NCBI RefSeq assembly: GCF_003149745.1
Contig: NZ_QGEG01000004.1
Span: 1-64,000 of the forward strand
Source of the DNA: Flagellimonas aquimarina
GTDB lineage: Bacteria; Bacteroidota; Bacteroidia; Flavobacteriales; Flavobacteriaceae
Length of the DNA: 64,000 bases
Direction of reading: 5' to 3'
Position 1 is the stretch's first letter. Each line of letters opens with the position of its first letter. The position numbers and the translations under genes were made by a program. The notes beneath the pieces are model-generated. The model was not told where the DNA came from. It made no database searches and saw only the letters and a list, made by a program, of their open reading frames with translations. Below, piece after piece: positions 54,719-63,326 of the stretch.

Positions 54719-56002
54719 ATGAATATTCCTCAATCCAGTTTTCCTCGGGTCATTATCATAGGTGGTGGCTTTGGAGGTATATCACTTGCTAAAAAACTCT
54801 GTAAAAAAGAAGTACAGGTAGTTTTGATAGATAAGCACAATTATCACACTTTTCAGCCTTTATTATATCAGGTTTCAACAGGAGGTTTGGAGCCAGATTC
54901 CATTGCGTACCCAATAAGAAAAGTGCTTCAAGGTTATCCTAACTTTTACTTTAGGTTGACGGAGGTCAAGAGGATTGACACAGATAAAAAGATGCTCCAA
55001 ACAAATATTGGAGAAATTGAGTATGATTATTTGGTCGTTGCCACAGGTTCTGAAACCAATTTCTTCGGAAATAAGAATATTGAGACCTTGGGTATGGCCA
55101 TGAAATCTATTCCACAGTCTTTGAACCTTCGGAGCCTTATTTTAGAAAATTTTGAGCAGGCTTTGTTGACAGACGATTTGCACGAACGGGATGCGTTGAT
55201 GAATTTTGTTATTGTTGGAGGAGGTCCCACTGGGGTTGAACTCGCCGGTGCTTTAGCGGAGATCAAGAAAGGAATTTTACCAAAGGACTACCCAGACTTG
55301 GATACTAGAAGGGCCCAGATCAATTTAATACAGGGCAGTGATAGAATTCTTCCGGCCATGAGTGAAATTGCTTCTAGCAAGGCGGAACGTTTTTTAGAGG
55401 GACTGGGAGTCAATGTTTGGAAGAATATTAGGGTTACGGACTATAATGGCAAGCACGTGGCCACCAACACGGAAACCTCTTTTGAGTCTGAAACCTTGGT
55501 TTGGGCAGCTGGAGTAAAAGCAGCCTGTATTGAAGGCTTAAATGCCAAAGAATTACTTTGTCGTGGAGGCCGGTTAAGGGTAAACGAATTTCATCAAGTT
55601 GAAGGGTTCAAAGAAATATTTGCCATAGGTGATGTGGCACAAATGGAGACTGAAGCTTTTCCAGAAGGACATCCTATGATGGCGCAACCAGCTATGCAAC
55701 AAGGGGAAAATTTAGGTGAGAACTTGGTGCGGATAGTTGAAAATAAACCTCTAAAACCTTTTGTGTACAAGGATAAGGGCAGTATGGCCACCGTGGGCAG
55801 AAATAAAGCTGTTGTTGATTTACCCAAGTTTAAATTTCAAGGTGTTTTTGCATGGTTTGTTTGGATGTTTGTACATCTATACTTTCTAATTGGATTTAGA
55901 AATAGGGTAGTGGTCTTTATCAATTGGGTGTACAACTACATCCGGTTTGATCGCGAAGCCCGATTGATCATTAGGCCCTTTAAGAAAATAAAGGCTAAAT
56001 AG
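54719..56002 (+). CDS. ndh: Type II NADH dehydrogenase (NDH-2)
   Basis: A 427-residue FAD-dependent NADH:quinone oxidoreductase on the inner face of the membrane; it passes electrons to menaquinone without pumping protons. The FAD loop RVIIIGGGFGGIS is at the start, the NADH loop FVIVGGGPTGVELAGAL is in the middle, and IGDVAQM is near 300. A membrane-binding C-terminal helix FAWFVWMFVHLYFLIGF is kept. ATG at 54719 was chosen because of the promoter box just upstream; ATGs at 54710 and 54692 are in frame. Confidence 0.93.
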   Translation: MNIPQSSFPRVIIIGGGFGGISLAKKLCKKEVQVVLIDKHNYHTFQPLLYQVSTGGLEPDSIAYPIRKVLQGYPNFYFRLTEVKRIDTDKKMLQTNIGEIEYDYLVVATGSETNFFGNKNIETLGMAMKSIPQSLNLRSLILENFEQALLTDDLHERDALMNFVIVGGGPTGVELAGALAEIKKGILPKDYPDLDTRRAQINLIQGSDRILPAMSEIASSKAERFLEGLGVNVWKNIRVTDYNGKHVATNTETSFESETLVWAAGVKAACIEGLNAKELLCRGGRLRVNEFHQVEGFKEIFAIGDVAQMETEAFPEGHPMMAQPAMQQGENLGENLVRIVENKPLKPFVYKDKGSMATVGRNKAVVDLPKFKFQGVFAWFVWMFVHLYFLIGFRNRVVVFINWVYNYIRFDREARLIIRPFKKIKAK

Positions 56003-56069
56003 ATTTGACCAGATCAAAAGTTTTCCTCGTAAATTTATGCTAGCTTCTTTAACTAGAAATCCCGAACTT

Positions 56070-56128
56070 CACTTATCGGGAGATATGGTCAATTGAAGTG
56101 GCTCATATACAAAACCGTTATGCCTCAC
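56070..56128. repeat. Left flank repeats of the AraC/VOC segment
   Basis: CACTTATCGG (56070-56079) is found inverted at 57602-57611, and CCGTTATGCCTC (56115-56126) has a close direct copy at 57581-57592. The first copy also forms the 3' arm of a hairpin (TCCCGA 56060-56065 with TCGGGA 56076-56081). The gap 56003-56147 holds no gene. Confidence 0.4.
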
Positions 56129-56147
56129 ACAGGAAAACAAGCTGTTT

Positions 56148-56960
56148 ATGAATTATCAAACATTTCAACCACACCCTGATTTAAGTGCTTTGGTCAAATT
56201 TTATTGGACTTTGGAAGTCCCCTTTGACCCAAATAATCAGAAGCAAAAAATTATTCCTGATGGGTGTATTGAGATGACTTTTAATCTTGAAGACAAGATT
56301 AAGAGGTATGTATCTGAAAAGGACTATATAATACATCCTAACTCTATGGTAATGGGGCAAAGAACAAAGTCCTATTTTATAGAACCTTTGGGAAATGTTA
56401 ACTCATTTGCGATTTGTTTTTATCCATACGGATTTGCAAACTTCATATGTACTCCTCTTGAAAATTTGGTTGATGTTGAAACACCAATCGAAAGTTTGTT
56501 TGGAGAGATTCCTGCAAAAGAGTTAGAACAAAAAATGCTTCAGGCAGCGAACACTCAAGAACGCATTGAAATTATTGAAACATTTCTTTTGAACAAACTC
56601 AATCTGAATAAGACGATTGAAAACTTAGTAAAAACGACTGTGGACACTCTTCTTGCCACCAATGGGAGTACCTCAATAAATCAAATTTTGAAAAATGATT
56701 TATCGAAAAGAAGGCAACTCGAAAGAAATTTTAAAAAGCAGATTGGTATTAGCCCTAAACAGTTAGGCAAGGTCTTACGTTTGCAGACAGCTTTAAAAAT
56801 GTTGCTCAATGACAAGGAAAGCCTAACAAATATTGCTTATGAAAGTGAATACTTTGATCAAGCACATTTTATTAAGGACTTTAAAGAGTTTATTGGAACT
56901 ACCCCAAAAGAGTTTATAGGAAATGAAAATATGGCTCTTTCTACCCTTTTCTACAAGTAG
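56148..56960 (+). CDS. AraC-family regulator with DUF6597 domain
   Basis: A 270-residue transcriptional regulator. The N-terminal part (about 1-130) with FYWTLEVP and IIPDGCIEMTFNL matches the DUF6597 sensor type. The C-terminal part (about 160-265) is an AraC double helix-turn-helix (LSKRRQLERNFKKQIGISPK, then IAYESEYFDQAHFIKDFK). It is followed 76 bp downstream by the VOC lipoprotein gene, its likely target. The gene is lean in G and C, and the pair is flanked by short repeats, which suggests recent acquisition. Confidence 0.88.
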   Translation: MNYQTFQPHPDLSALVKFYWTLEVPFDPNNQKQKIIPDGCIEMTFNLEDKIKRYVSEKDYIIHPNSMVMGQRTKSYFIEPLGNVNSFAICFYPYGFANFICTPLENLVDVETPIESLFGEIPAKELEQKMLQAANTQERIEIIETFLLNKLNLNKTIENLVKTTVDTLLATNGSTSINQILKNDLSKRRQLERNFKKQIGISPKQLGKVLRLQTALKMLLNDKESLTNIAYESEYFDQAHFIKDFKEFIGTTPKEFIGNENMALSTLFYK

Positions 56961-57036
56961 CATCCAGGTGTCGCATTTTTACAATTTCAATTCATTCATT
57001 GAAGATAATTTTGTGGTGCAAAACTTATTAAGATAG

Positions 57037-57531
57037 ATGAAAAGAATAATACTAAGTACCGCCATTCTACTTTTCTTTGGTTTTATGGCTTGTAACAGTC
57101 AGAAAAAATCCAACTCAGAAACAGAAAAGCAAGATTTGCCAGTAGAAAAAAATATAAATGATATGAATAGTTTTATTTCCCTTTTTGAAATTCCAGCAAC
57201 GGACATTCCAAGAGCTGTTAATTTTTATCAAGCAATTTTGGATGTTAACATTGAAAAAATGGAAATGCCAGGAATGGAAATGGGAATATTCCCATATGAA
57301 GGACAAATGGTTACAGGTGTTATAATGAAAGGAGAAGGATTCAAACCTTCTACTAACGGTGTAACCATATATTTAAATGGTGGCGATAATCTTCAAACCA
57401 TACTTGATAAGGTCGAAAAAAATGGCGGAAAAATTGTTGTCCCAAAAACTGCCCACGCAGATGAAAGTGGATTTTTTGCTTTGTTTTTAGATACGGAAGG
57501 AAATAAACTCGGTCTGAATTCTCCAAACTAA
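57037..57531 (+). CDS. VOC-family domain lipoprotein
   Basis: A 164-residue protein in which a lipoprotein signal (MACNS, C19) precedes a single VOC domain (about 45-164). The domain has EIPATDIPRAVNFYQAIL and closes with ALFLDTEGNKLGLN. VOC proteins of this kind (PhnB/glyoxalase-like) are usually cytosolic; the lipid anchor would put this one in the periplasm. It stands with the AraC regulator on the same strand. Its ligand or substrate is unknown. Confidence 0.85.
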   Translation: MKRIILSTAILLFFGFMACNSQKKSNSETEKQDLPVEKNINDMNSFISLFEIPATDIPRAVNFYQAILDVNIEKMEMPGMEMGIFPYEGQMVTGVIMKGEGFKPSTNGVTIYLNGGDNLQTILDKVEKNGGKIVVPKTAHADESGFFALFLDTEGNKLGLNSPN

Positions 57532-57580
57532 ACGGAACAAAAAGCGAGGACAACAAGATATAAAAGCAAGTACATTTAAT

Positions 57581-57611
57581 CCGTTACTGCTCTCATGCTA
57601 ACCGATAAGTG
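57581..57611. repeat. Right flank repeats of the AraC/VOC segment
   Basis: CCGTTACTGCTC (57581-57592) is a near copy of the left-flank CCGTTATGCCTC, and CCGATAAGTG (57602-57611) is the exact inverse of CACTTATCGG at 56070. Together they frame about 1.5 kb with the AraC and VOC genes. No integrase gene of its own lies within. Confidence 0.4.
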
Positions 57612-57635
57612 TTATTATAGTTTTGAGGTATTGTT

Positions 57636-57659
57636 CTAAATCAAACTAAATTGATTTAG
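57636..57659 (-). terminator. Weak AT-rich hairpin at the end of the alpha-glucosidase gene
   Basis: CTAAATCAA pairs with TTGATTTAG over 9 bp around an ACTAAA loop, overlapping the stop codon of the minus-strand gene. The T-run is poor and the stem is nearly all A-T, so termination is only possible. Confidence 0.3.
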
Positions 57660-59344
57660 TCAATTTTATAAACGCATGCTTGATATGGGTTAAGCTCAAA
57701 ATGGGTACTACTTTTTAAAGCTACATTGGTGTCGTTAGAAATTAGCAGTTGCAATGTTGAACTTGCTAAATCCCCTAGTTCCAAATTTGCCTTTTCTTCG
57801 GAAAAACTCAGCAGTATCAAATAATTCTCATCATTCATGCTTCTGGTATAAGCGTACACCTGTTCATTATCCTCTAATAGCAAAGTGTAATCACCATAAA
57901 CCAATCCCAAGTGATCTTTGCGTACCTGTACCATTTTCTTGAAATAGTTCAATACCGAGTTTTCGTCTTTTTCCTGTTCAGCAACGTTGAGTCCTTTTTT
58001 ATGGTTTGGATGAACTTTTAACCAGGGAGTTGCTTGGGAAAAACCAGCGTTTTTGGATGCATCCCATTGCATAGGTGTTCTACCATTATCACGACTGGCT
58101 TCTTTTTCGTTTTCTATAAACGTGTTCAAATCTACCCCTTGTTGTTTTAATAGTTCATATCTATTTAGGGTATTTATATCTTGATAATCATCAATGGAAT
58201 CAAACCTAATATTTGACATGCCAATCTCATCACCATAGTAAAAATAAGGAGTGCCCTTCATTGTCAATAAGAAGGTGTGGAGCATGGTGGCAGAATTATG
58301 CCAATGCTCTGGAGAATCGTTGCCCCATCTGCTAACGGTTCTTGGGTTGTCATGATTGCTCAAAAACATACTTCCCCAACCCTTTTCTGCAAAGGTCTCA
58401 TCCCAATCGGAATGTATTTTTTTAAATTCGGTAAGCTTCCATTTGTCCTCCCGCATCCAAAATACTTCATCTCCGTCGCGATCAAGGGACATCAATTCAA
58501 AATGAAAGAACATATTTAGTTCTTCTCTTTCTTCATCTACAAAAAGCAGGGCTTGGTCTCTAGCCACCCCGGGAGTTTCCCCAACGGTCATGATATCGTA
58601 TCTACTAAGGACCTCTTGGTTCATCTCATGCAGATACTCATGTAACTTGGGACCATCAGAATAAAAAGGAATAAAGTTTCCATTGTATTTGGCAGGCAGC
58701 TCAGGATAGTTCGTATCTTTAGATATAAAGGGAATAACGTCCATACGGAAGCCGTCCACGCCCTTTTTAAACCAAAAATGCATCATATCATATATTTCTT
58801 GGCGCACCTTGGGGTTTTCCCATTTTAAGTCTGGTTGTTTTACAGAAAAGTAGTGCAAATAGTAGCTGTCTGTAAGTTCATCATATTTCCAAGCGTCTCC
58901 ATCTACATCAAAATAGCTAAAGCGTTTTGGCGGAGTCCCTTTTTCTGCAGGCCACCAGTGGTAGTAATCACGGTATGCGTTGTCTCTGGACTTTCTTGAT
59001 TCTTGGAACCATTGGTGCTCATCACTGGTGTGGTTCACTACCAAATCCATCACTAGCTTCAAACCTCTGGTGTGCATTTCTTTTAACAATTCGTCAAAGT
59101 CCGACATGGTTCCGAATTCTTCCATGATGTTGCGGTAATCACTAATGTCGTAACCATTATCATCATTTGGGGATTTGTAGACCGGGCATAACCAAATAAT
59201 ATCCACTCCCAGACTCTTTATATAATCCAGACGTTGAATGATTCCTTGGATATCGCCAACACCACTTCCTGTGGTATCTTGAAAGCTTCTAGGATATATT
59301 TGATAAACTACACCTTCTTTCCACCAAGTACGAGATTGTTCCAT
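57656..59344 (-). CDS. GH13 alpha-glucosidase (oligo-1,6-glucosidase-like)
   Basis: A 562-residue cytosolic glycoside hydrolase of GH13, subfamily 31 type. Region I is MDLVVNHTSDEH. The nucleophile is D202 in GFRMDVIPF, the acid/base E256 in TVGETPG and the stabiliser D332 in SNHDNPR. QPDLKWENPKVR is typical of the subfamily. The valine directly after the nucleophile is the residue linked to alpha-1,6 specificity, so isomaltose-type substrates are likely. No signal peptide is present. It is single on its strand, 25 bp downstream of xerD. Confidence 0.92.
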   Translation of the reverse strand: MEQSRTWWKEGVVYQIYPRSFQDTTGSGVGDIQGIIQRLDYIKSLGVDIIWLCPVYKSPNDDNGYDISDYRNIMEEFGTMSDFDELLKEMHTRGLKLVMDLVVNHTSDEHQWFQESRKSRDNAYRDYYHWWPAEKGTPPKRFSYFDVDGDAWKYDELTDSYYLHYFSVKQPDLKWENPKVRQEIYDMMHFWFKKGVDGFRMDVIPFISKDTNYPELPAKYNGNFIPFYSDGPKLHEYLHEMNQEVLSRYDIMTVGETPGVARDQALLFVDEEREELNMFFHFELMSLDRDGDEVFWMREDKWKLTEFKKIHSDWDETFAEKGWGSMFLSNHDNPRTVSRWGNDSPEHWHNSATMLHTFLLTMKGTPYFYYGDEIGMSNIRFDSIDDYQDINTLNRYELLKQQGVDLNTFIENEKEASRDNGRTPMQWDASKNAGFSQATPWLKVHPNHKKGLNVAEQEKDENSVLNYFKKMVQVRKDHLGLVYGDYTLLLEDNEQVYAYTRSMNDENYLILLSFSEEKANLELGDLASSTLQLLISNDTNVALKSSTHFELNPYQACVYKID

Positions 59345-59369
59345 GCAATAAATTTAAAAGGCGAATATA

Positions 59370-60266
59370 TTACTTTCTGGGATGAAATTCATTCAGGACT
59401 TTCACCAAATGAGTTCGGTTCACGTGCATATAAATCTCAGTGGTGGTTATGCTTTCATGCCCCAGCATTTGCTGAATTGCACGAAGGTCGGCACCGTTTT
59501 CCAAAAGATGGGTAGCAAATGAATGTCTAAAGGTATGGGGACTGATATTTTTATCTAGCCCAATTTTTTCGGCCAATTGTTTAATGATAGTGAAGATCAT
59601 AGCCCGTGTAAGTTGTTTGCCTCGGCGGTTAAGAAAAAGATAGTCTTCATGCTCTTTCTGAATTGGCTTATGGACCCTAATCTCATGCCTATAGATGTTG
59701 ATGTATTTTTTGTTCAAATTGCTTATGGGAACAAACCTTTGTTTATCGCCTTTACCGGTAACTTTTATAAAATCTTCTTCAAAATAGAGATCTGATAGTT
59801 TAAGGTTTACCAATTCGGATACCCTGAGTCCACAGCCATATAGCGTCTCCAAAATTGCTCTGTTCCGCTCTCCTTCAGGTTTTGAAAGGTCAATGGCCAA
59901 AATCAGTTGATTGATTTCATCTGTTGACAAAGTATCTGGTAGTTTTCTGCCAATTTTTGGGGTTTCTATCAGGTCCATGGGGTTATCTGTCCTATAGTCT
60001 TCAAAAACCAGATAATTGAAAAATCCTTTTAATCCAGAAATGATACGTGCCTGGGAACGCGGGTTAACAGTTTTGGCAATGTCATAGATAAACTTTTGAA
60101 CTGTATCTGCGGCTATTTGAATAGGTGTTTCGGTAATTTCATGTGCCTTTAAATGGGCAATTAGCTTTTCCAAATCCAATAGGTAACTGGAAATGGAATT
60201 TTTAGAAAGCCCTCGCTCTATTTTTAGGTAACTCTGATAATCATGTAAACCCTGCTCCCAGTTCAT
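59370..60266 (-). CDS. xerD: Site-specific tyrosine recombinase XerD
   Basis: A 298-residue tyrosine recombinase with an N-terminal SAM-like core-binding domain (about 1-90). Catalytic residues are R148 (GCGLRVSEL), K172 (TGKGDKQRF), H244 and R247 (SPHTFRHSF), H270 (LGHES) and Y279 (TEIYMHV). It resolves chromosome dimers at dif with XerC. The length and motif spacing fit the housekeeping XerC/D type, not a phage integrase. It starts with MNWEQGL, and the gene upstream is divergent. Confidence 0.9.
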   Translation of the reverse strand: MNWEQGLHDYQSYLKIERGLSKNSISSYLLDLEKLIAHLKAHEITETPIQIAADTVQKFIYDIAKTVNPRSQARIISGLKGFFNYLVFEDYRTDNPMDLIETPKIGRKLPDTLSTDEINQLILAIDLSKPEGERNRAILETLYGCGLRVSELVNLKLSDLYFEEDFIKVTGKGDKQRFVPISNLNKKYINIYRHEIRVHKPIQKEHEDYLFLNRRGKQLTRAMIFTIIKQLAEKIGLDKNISPHTFRHSFATHLLENGADLRAIQQMLGHESITTTEIYMHVNRTHLVKVLNEFHPRK

Positions 60267-60408
60267 TGTTTAAAGATAGCTACAAATAACCTTGTTCTGT
60301 TGGTGGAATTAATCCTATCTGTCAATTGATATAGGACTTTGGTCAAGTAGGAAAAAAAATAAAGTATAAGTGGCAATATTTTTAATGAAACATAAACTCT
60401 CAAATTAT

Positions 60409-60906
60409 ATGAATAAAAAATATTTAATAACTGTTGCACTTTTTACAATGGTATTTGTAGCTAGGGCTCAAGAAAATGTAGTTAAAGTAAATCCATTGGC
60501 TGCTGTTTTTGGGTACCTGGAGGTTGGTTATGAAAGGGTTTTGAACGAAAATCAGTCTTTTCAAATAGACCTTGGATATGTCTCTTTTTCCTCAGGAAAC
60601 CTTGATTATACAGGGTTTGGCATAGGTTTGCAATATCGGTTTTATGTGAAAAAGGCAAAGAATGCCCCTGAAGGTTGGTTTTTAGCTCCTGTTGCTAATT
60701 ATTCTTCATCTTCAGCCAATGAATTTAAAACAACCGTGTTTGCGGCAGGTGGAGTAGCAGGCTATCAGTGGAATTGGGATCCAATAACACTGGATATATA
60801 CGGTGGCCCAGCCTTTTATAGCGTAGAATCTGATGATGAAGCTTTTAACTTTGGGTTTGATGGCTTAGGAGCTAGATTTGGATTATCGCTTGGATTTGCT
60901 TTTTAA
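60409..60906 (+). CDS. DUF3575-like exported barrel protein
   Basis: A 165-residue protein with a signal peptide (1-20, cut after VARAQ), then alternating beta strands. VNPLAAVFGYLEVGYERVL resembles the opening of DUF3575 proteins, and it closes with RFGLSLGFAF, an outer-membrane-like C-terminal aromatic. The start is MNKKYL, since upstream in-frame codons lie before the signal peptide. A small nested dyad (TCCTAT 60313-60318 with ATAGGA 60331-60336) lies in the promoter gap. Function unknown. Confidence 0.82.
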   Translation: MNKKYLITVALFTMVFVARAQENVVKVNPLAAVFGYLEVGYERVLNENQSFQIDLGYVSFSSGNLDYTGFGIGLQYRFYVKKAKNAPEGWFLAPVANYSSSSANEFKTTVFAAGGVAGYQWNWDPITLDIYGGPAFYSVESDDEAFNFGFDGLGARFGLSLGFAF

Positions 60907-61077
60907 GCAATCCAGACTTAGCACATATTCAATTAGGAAGCAAATCGCCTCATTTTTATTTTAATGGTTTGCAACCAAATCCCTCATAAAATGGATGGAT
61001 AAGATTTAGTAAAAAAATGCTGTTTAACACTATTTTGATATAATGTACGTTTAAGCTTTTACTAAATTTTAACAATC

Positions 61078-61593
61078 ATGAAGAAGACTTTTTTAGTTAT
61101 CATAACCGTATTTATAGCGGGATTTACCACCAACGCTCAAGACAGAAGTAGTTTTAAGGCAGGATTGATCGCAGGTATCCCTGTTGGTGATGCAACAAAT
61201 GTTTCAAGTTTTGCCATCGGATTGGATGCAGCTTATCACTGGGGTGTTTCTGAGGTATTTGATGTTGGTTTGGCAACAGGCTTTATAAATGCTTTTGGTG
61301 ATGATGTTAGTGCCTCGGCAGGTGGTTTAAATATACAAGCGGAATTTGAGGATTTTCAATTTTTGCCATTGGCTGGTTCCGTAAGGATTTATCCAACGTA
61401 CCAGTTTAAGTTAGGAGCAGATCTTGGATATGCAGTTGGAGTAAATGATGGAAATGAAGGAGGACTTTATTATAGACCCTTGATAGGCTATAATATCACT
61501 GGAAATACAGAACTAAATGTTTCTTACGTTGCAGTGGATAATAATGGGGCAACATTTTCCATTGCTATGGTGGGACTTCTGTTTTTATTTTAA
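61078..61593 (+). CDS. Exported small outer-membrane-barrel-like protein
   Basis: A 171-residue protein with a signal peptide (about 1-20, NAQ). Short amphipathic beta strands follow, with glycines at turns (FKAGLIAGIPVGDA, YHWGVSEVFDVGLATGF) and a hydrophobic C-terminus ending LLFLF. It should fold as an eight-stranded barrel. It is the second of four such genes on this strand. Function unknown. Confidence 0.8.
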   Translation: MKKTFLVIITVFIAGFTTNAQDRSSFKAGLIAGIPVGDATNVSSFAIGLDAAYHWGVSEVFDVGLATGFINAFGDDVSASAGGLNIQAEFEDFQFLPLAGSVRIYPTYQFKLGADLGYAVGVNDGNEGGLYYRPLIGYNITGNTELNVSYVAVDNNGATFSIAMVGLLFLF

Positions 61594-61646
61594 TTGAGGC
61601 CAAAGAACAGCCTAAATATGTAAGTAATAACCATAAATAAAGAAAA

Positions 61647-62108
61647 ATGAAAAAATTATCTTTTGTATTTGTATTGACACTTATGCTGGCTTTTAGTGCT
61701 AAAGCACAAACCAGCTATAAGGGAGCAGTTGGTCTAGGCATTGACTTGTATGATAATGCCACTTTTGTTGGACCTAGCGCCAAATACTTTTTCTCCGATA
61801 ATCATGTTGGGCAAGCCGATTTAGGTTTTGAAGACAACGCTACCATATTAACTTTCCTTTATTCGTTCCATAAACAATTTGTTGGGGCTCCAGGGCTTAG
61901 GTGGTATGCAGGAATCGGTCCAAGCATAATTCTTATTGACGATTTTGATAATATTTTTGCTTTGCGCCCACATGCAGGTCTAGACTTTAAAATTGACGGT
62001 GTACCAATAGTAGTTAATTTTGATTGGAGACCAGCCTTAGTAATAAGTGATGCCGGAGATGGAGAAGCAGGTGCTTTTGGCTTTGGAATACAATATGCTT
62101 TTAACTAA
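61647..62108 (+). CDS. Exported small outer-membrane-barrel-like protein
   Basis: A 153-residue protein with a signal peptide (about 1-20, KAQ). Its barrel-like body contains YFSDNHVGQADLGFEDNA and a C-terminal FGFGIQYAFN ending in an aromatic-plus-asparagine strand, a common outer-membrane assembly signal. It lies 53 bp behind the previous barrel gene, so the two may share a transcript that ends at the strong hairpin near 62191. Function unknown. Confidence 0.8.
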   Translation: MKKLSFVFVLTLMLAFSAKAQTSYKGAVGLGIDLYDNATFVGPSAKYFFSDNHVGQADLGFEDNATILTFLYSFHKQFVGAPGLRWYAGIGPSIILIDDFDNIFALRPHAGLDFKIDGVPIVVNFDWRPALVISDAGDGEAGAFGFGIQYAFN

Positions 62109-62190
62109 CAAAAAGACAGAATATATTATTGAATAATTTTTTTTCCATGCAGGGATGGTCATTGGTTATTCCTACTTGGAAAATTTAGAG

Positions 62191-62232
62191 TGGCACTTTT
62201 AGTATTCAATTGTACTAAAAGTGCCATGTTTT
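62191..62232 (+). terminator. Strong terminator behind the barrel gene
   Basis: TGGCACTTTTAGTA pairs perfectly with TACTAAAAGTGCCA over 14 bp around an 8-base loop, and a TGTTTTG T-rich run follows. It lies 82 bp after the stop at 62108. Confidence 0.88.
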
Positions 62233-62291
62233 GTTTAAGTGAATTTTAAAAGTTTTGCAGCTTTTCACCTGTTAAAGGACATTGTGTTTAG

Positions 62292-62299
62292 TATATTTG
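62292..62299 (+). promoter_or_regulatory. -7 box of the fourth barrel gene
   Basis: TATATTTG fits TAnnTTTG exactly and lies 24 bp before the chosen ATG at 62324. It supports that start over an earlier in-frame start at 62282, which would lie upstream of the box. Confidence 0.5.
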
Positions 62300-62323
62300 T
62301 TACTCACAACTAAACAATACATC

Positions 62324-62830
62324 ATGAGAAAATCATTTATTTTAATTGTACTTTTTATAGGCATCGTATCAACAACTTACGGTCAGGAGGGCTTTGCTGT
62401 TAGGGCGGGTTTTAACAATGTATCTATCAGTGTGGATACTGGCGGTTTTTTTGGAGATGTTAGTGATAGTGAATTGGGATTTTATGTAGGTGGAGGTTAT
62501 AATTTTGAAGTATGTGAAACCTTTGATATTGAGCCATCCTTGCTTTTTAGCTTTGTAGATGATTTAACTTCTTTGTACCTACCTATAATGGGTAAATACA
62601 GGATTACCGATCAATTTAACGTTCAAGCTGGACCTCAAATCAATTATTTATTGGAAGACCTTCCTGATGGTGAATTTGGTCTGGACATTGCTTTTGGAGG
62701 CGGTTACCAAATAGATGACAATTGGTTTGTTGAAGCGCGCTATGGCTTTCAGATTTCAAGAGCAGGGGATTTTGGTGACGCCGTAGATATTAACACTCTT
62801 ACAGTGGGTGCTGGTTATAGATTCAATTAA
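62324..62830 (+). CDS. Porin-like outer-membrane beta-barrel protein
   Basis: A 168-residue protein with a signal peptide (about 1-20, TTYGQ) and a compact barrel of the OmpW/OmpX-like beta-barrel type. It has FAVRAGFNNVSISVD, LGFYVGGGYNFEV, a MGKYRITDQFNVQAGPQINY stretch and a closing LTVGAGYRFN. The C-terminal strand fits outer-membrane assembly. Chosen start as stated for its promoter box. Function unknown; proteins of this type are often annotated only as porin family. Confidence 0.85.
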   Translation: MRKSFILIVLFIGIVSTTYGQEGFAVRAGFNNVSISVDTGGFFGDVSDSELGFYVGGGYNFEVCETFDIEPSLLFSFVDDLTSLYLPIMGKYRITDQFNVQAGPQINYLLEDLPDGEFGLDIAFGGGYQIDDNWFVEARYGFQISRAGDFGDAVDINTLTVGAGYRFN

Positions 62831-62856
62831 AAACAATAATAACTTTAAAGAAAGGG

Positions 62857-62879
62857 GAGGTAGTTGCTTCCTCTTTTTT
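62857..62879 (+). terminator. Terminator behind the fourth barrel gene
   Basis: GAGGTAG and CTTCCTC pair with one mismatch around a TTG loop and are followed by six T residues. It lies 27 bp past the stop at 62830. Confidence 0.6.
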
Positions 62880-62897
62880 ATGCCCTAAAAATATTGG

Positions 62898-62905
62898 TAC
62901 ATTTA
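62898..62905 (+). promoter_or_regulatory. -7 box of aroQ, abutting the start codon
   Basis: TACATTTA fits TAnnTTTG with one mismatch and ends 4 bp before the aroQ ATG at 62910. Transcription would start at or near the ATG, so the mRNA may be leaderless. Confidence 0.35.
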
Positions 62906-62909
62906 CCTT

Positions 62910-63326
62910 ATGAAACTAATTGTCATCAACGGTCCCAATCTTAATTTGCTCGGAAAACGAGAACCAGAGGTCTACGGTAGCACTACATTTGAGGACTATT
63001 TCTCGCAACTACAGGAAAAGTTTCCTGAAATTGAATTGGAATACTATCAATCCAATATCGAAGGAGAACTGATAAGTAAAATTCAAGAGGTTGGCTTTAC
63101 CTACGATGGGATAGTCTTAAACGCTGCATCGTACACACATACTTCTGTAGGCATAGGAGATGCCGTTAAGGCAGTGAATACACCAGTTGTTGAGGTTCAT
63201 ATTTCCAATACCCATAAACGGGAAGATTTTAGACATGTTTCCTACATTTCTTCGGGAGCCAAAGGCGTGATTTTAGGTTTTGGACTTCAGAGCTATGAAC
63301 TTGCCATTAAAAGTTTCTTAAGCTAG
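62910..63326 (+). CDS. aroQ: Type II 3-dehydroquinate dehydratase
   Basis: A 138-residue cytosolic enzyme of the shikimate pathway that dehydrates 3-dehydroquinate. The N-terminal IVINGPNLNLLGKREPEVYG holds the lid arginine and tyrosine (R18, Y23 region). NAASYTHTSVGIGDA and the VEVHISNTHKREDFRH segment carry the asparagine and histidine of the active site. In many flavobacteria aroQ lies next to xerD, as I recall; here four barrel genes separate them. Its end overlaps the convergent DUF3817 gene by 9 bp. Confidence 0.95.
   Translation: MKLIVINGPNLNLLGKREPEVYGSTTFEDYFSQLQEKFPEIELEYYQSNIEGELISKIQEVGFTYDGIVLNAASYTHTSVGIGDAVKAVNTPVVEVHISNTHKREDFRHVSYISSGAKGVILGFGLQSYELAIKSFLS

Noticed and set aside
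59370-60266. Tyrosine recombinase as the integrase of a mobile element
   Set aside because: Length and motifs fit housekeeping XerD; no attachment repeats or phage genes flank it.
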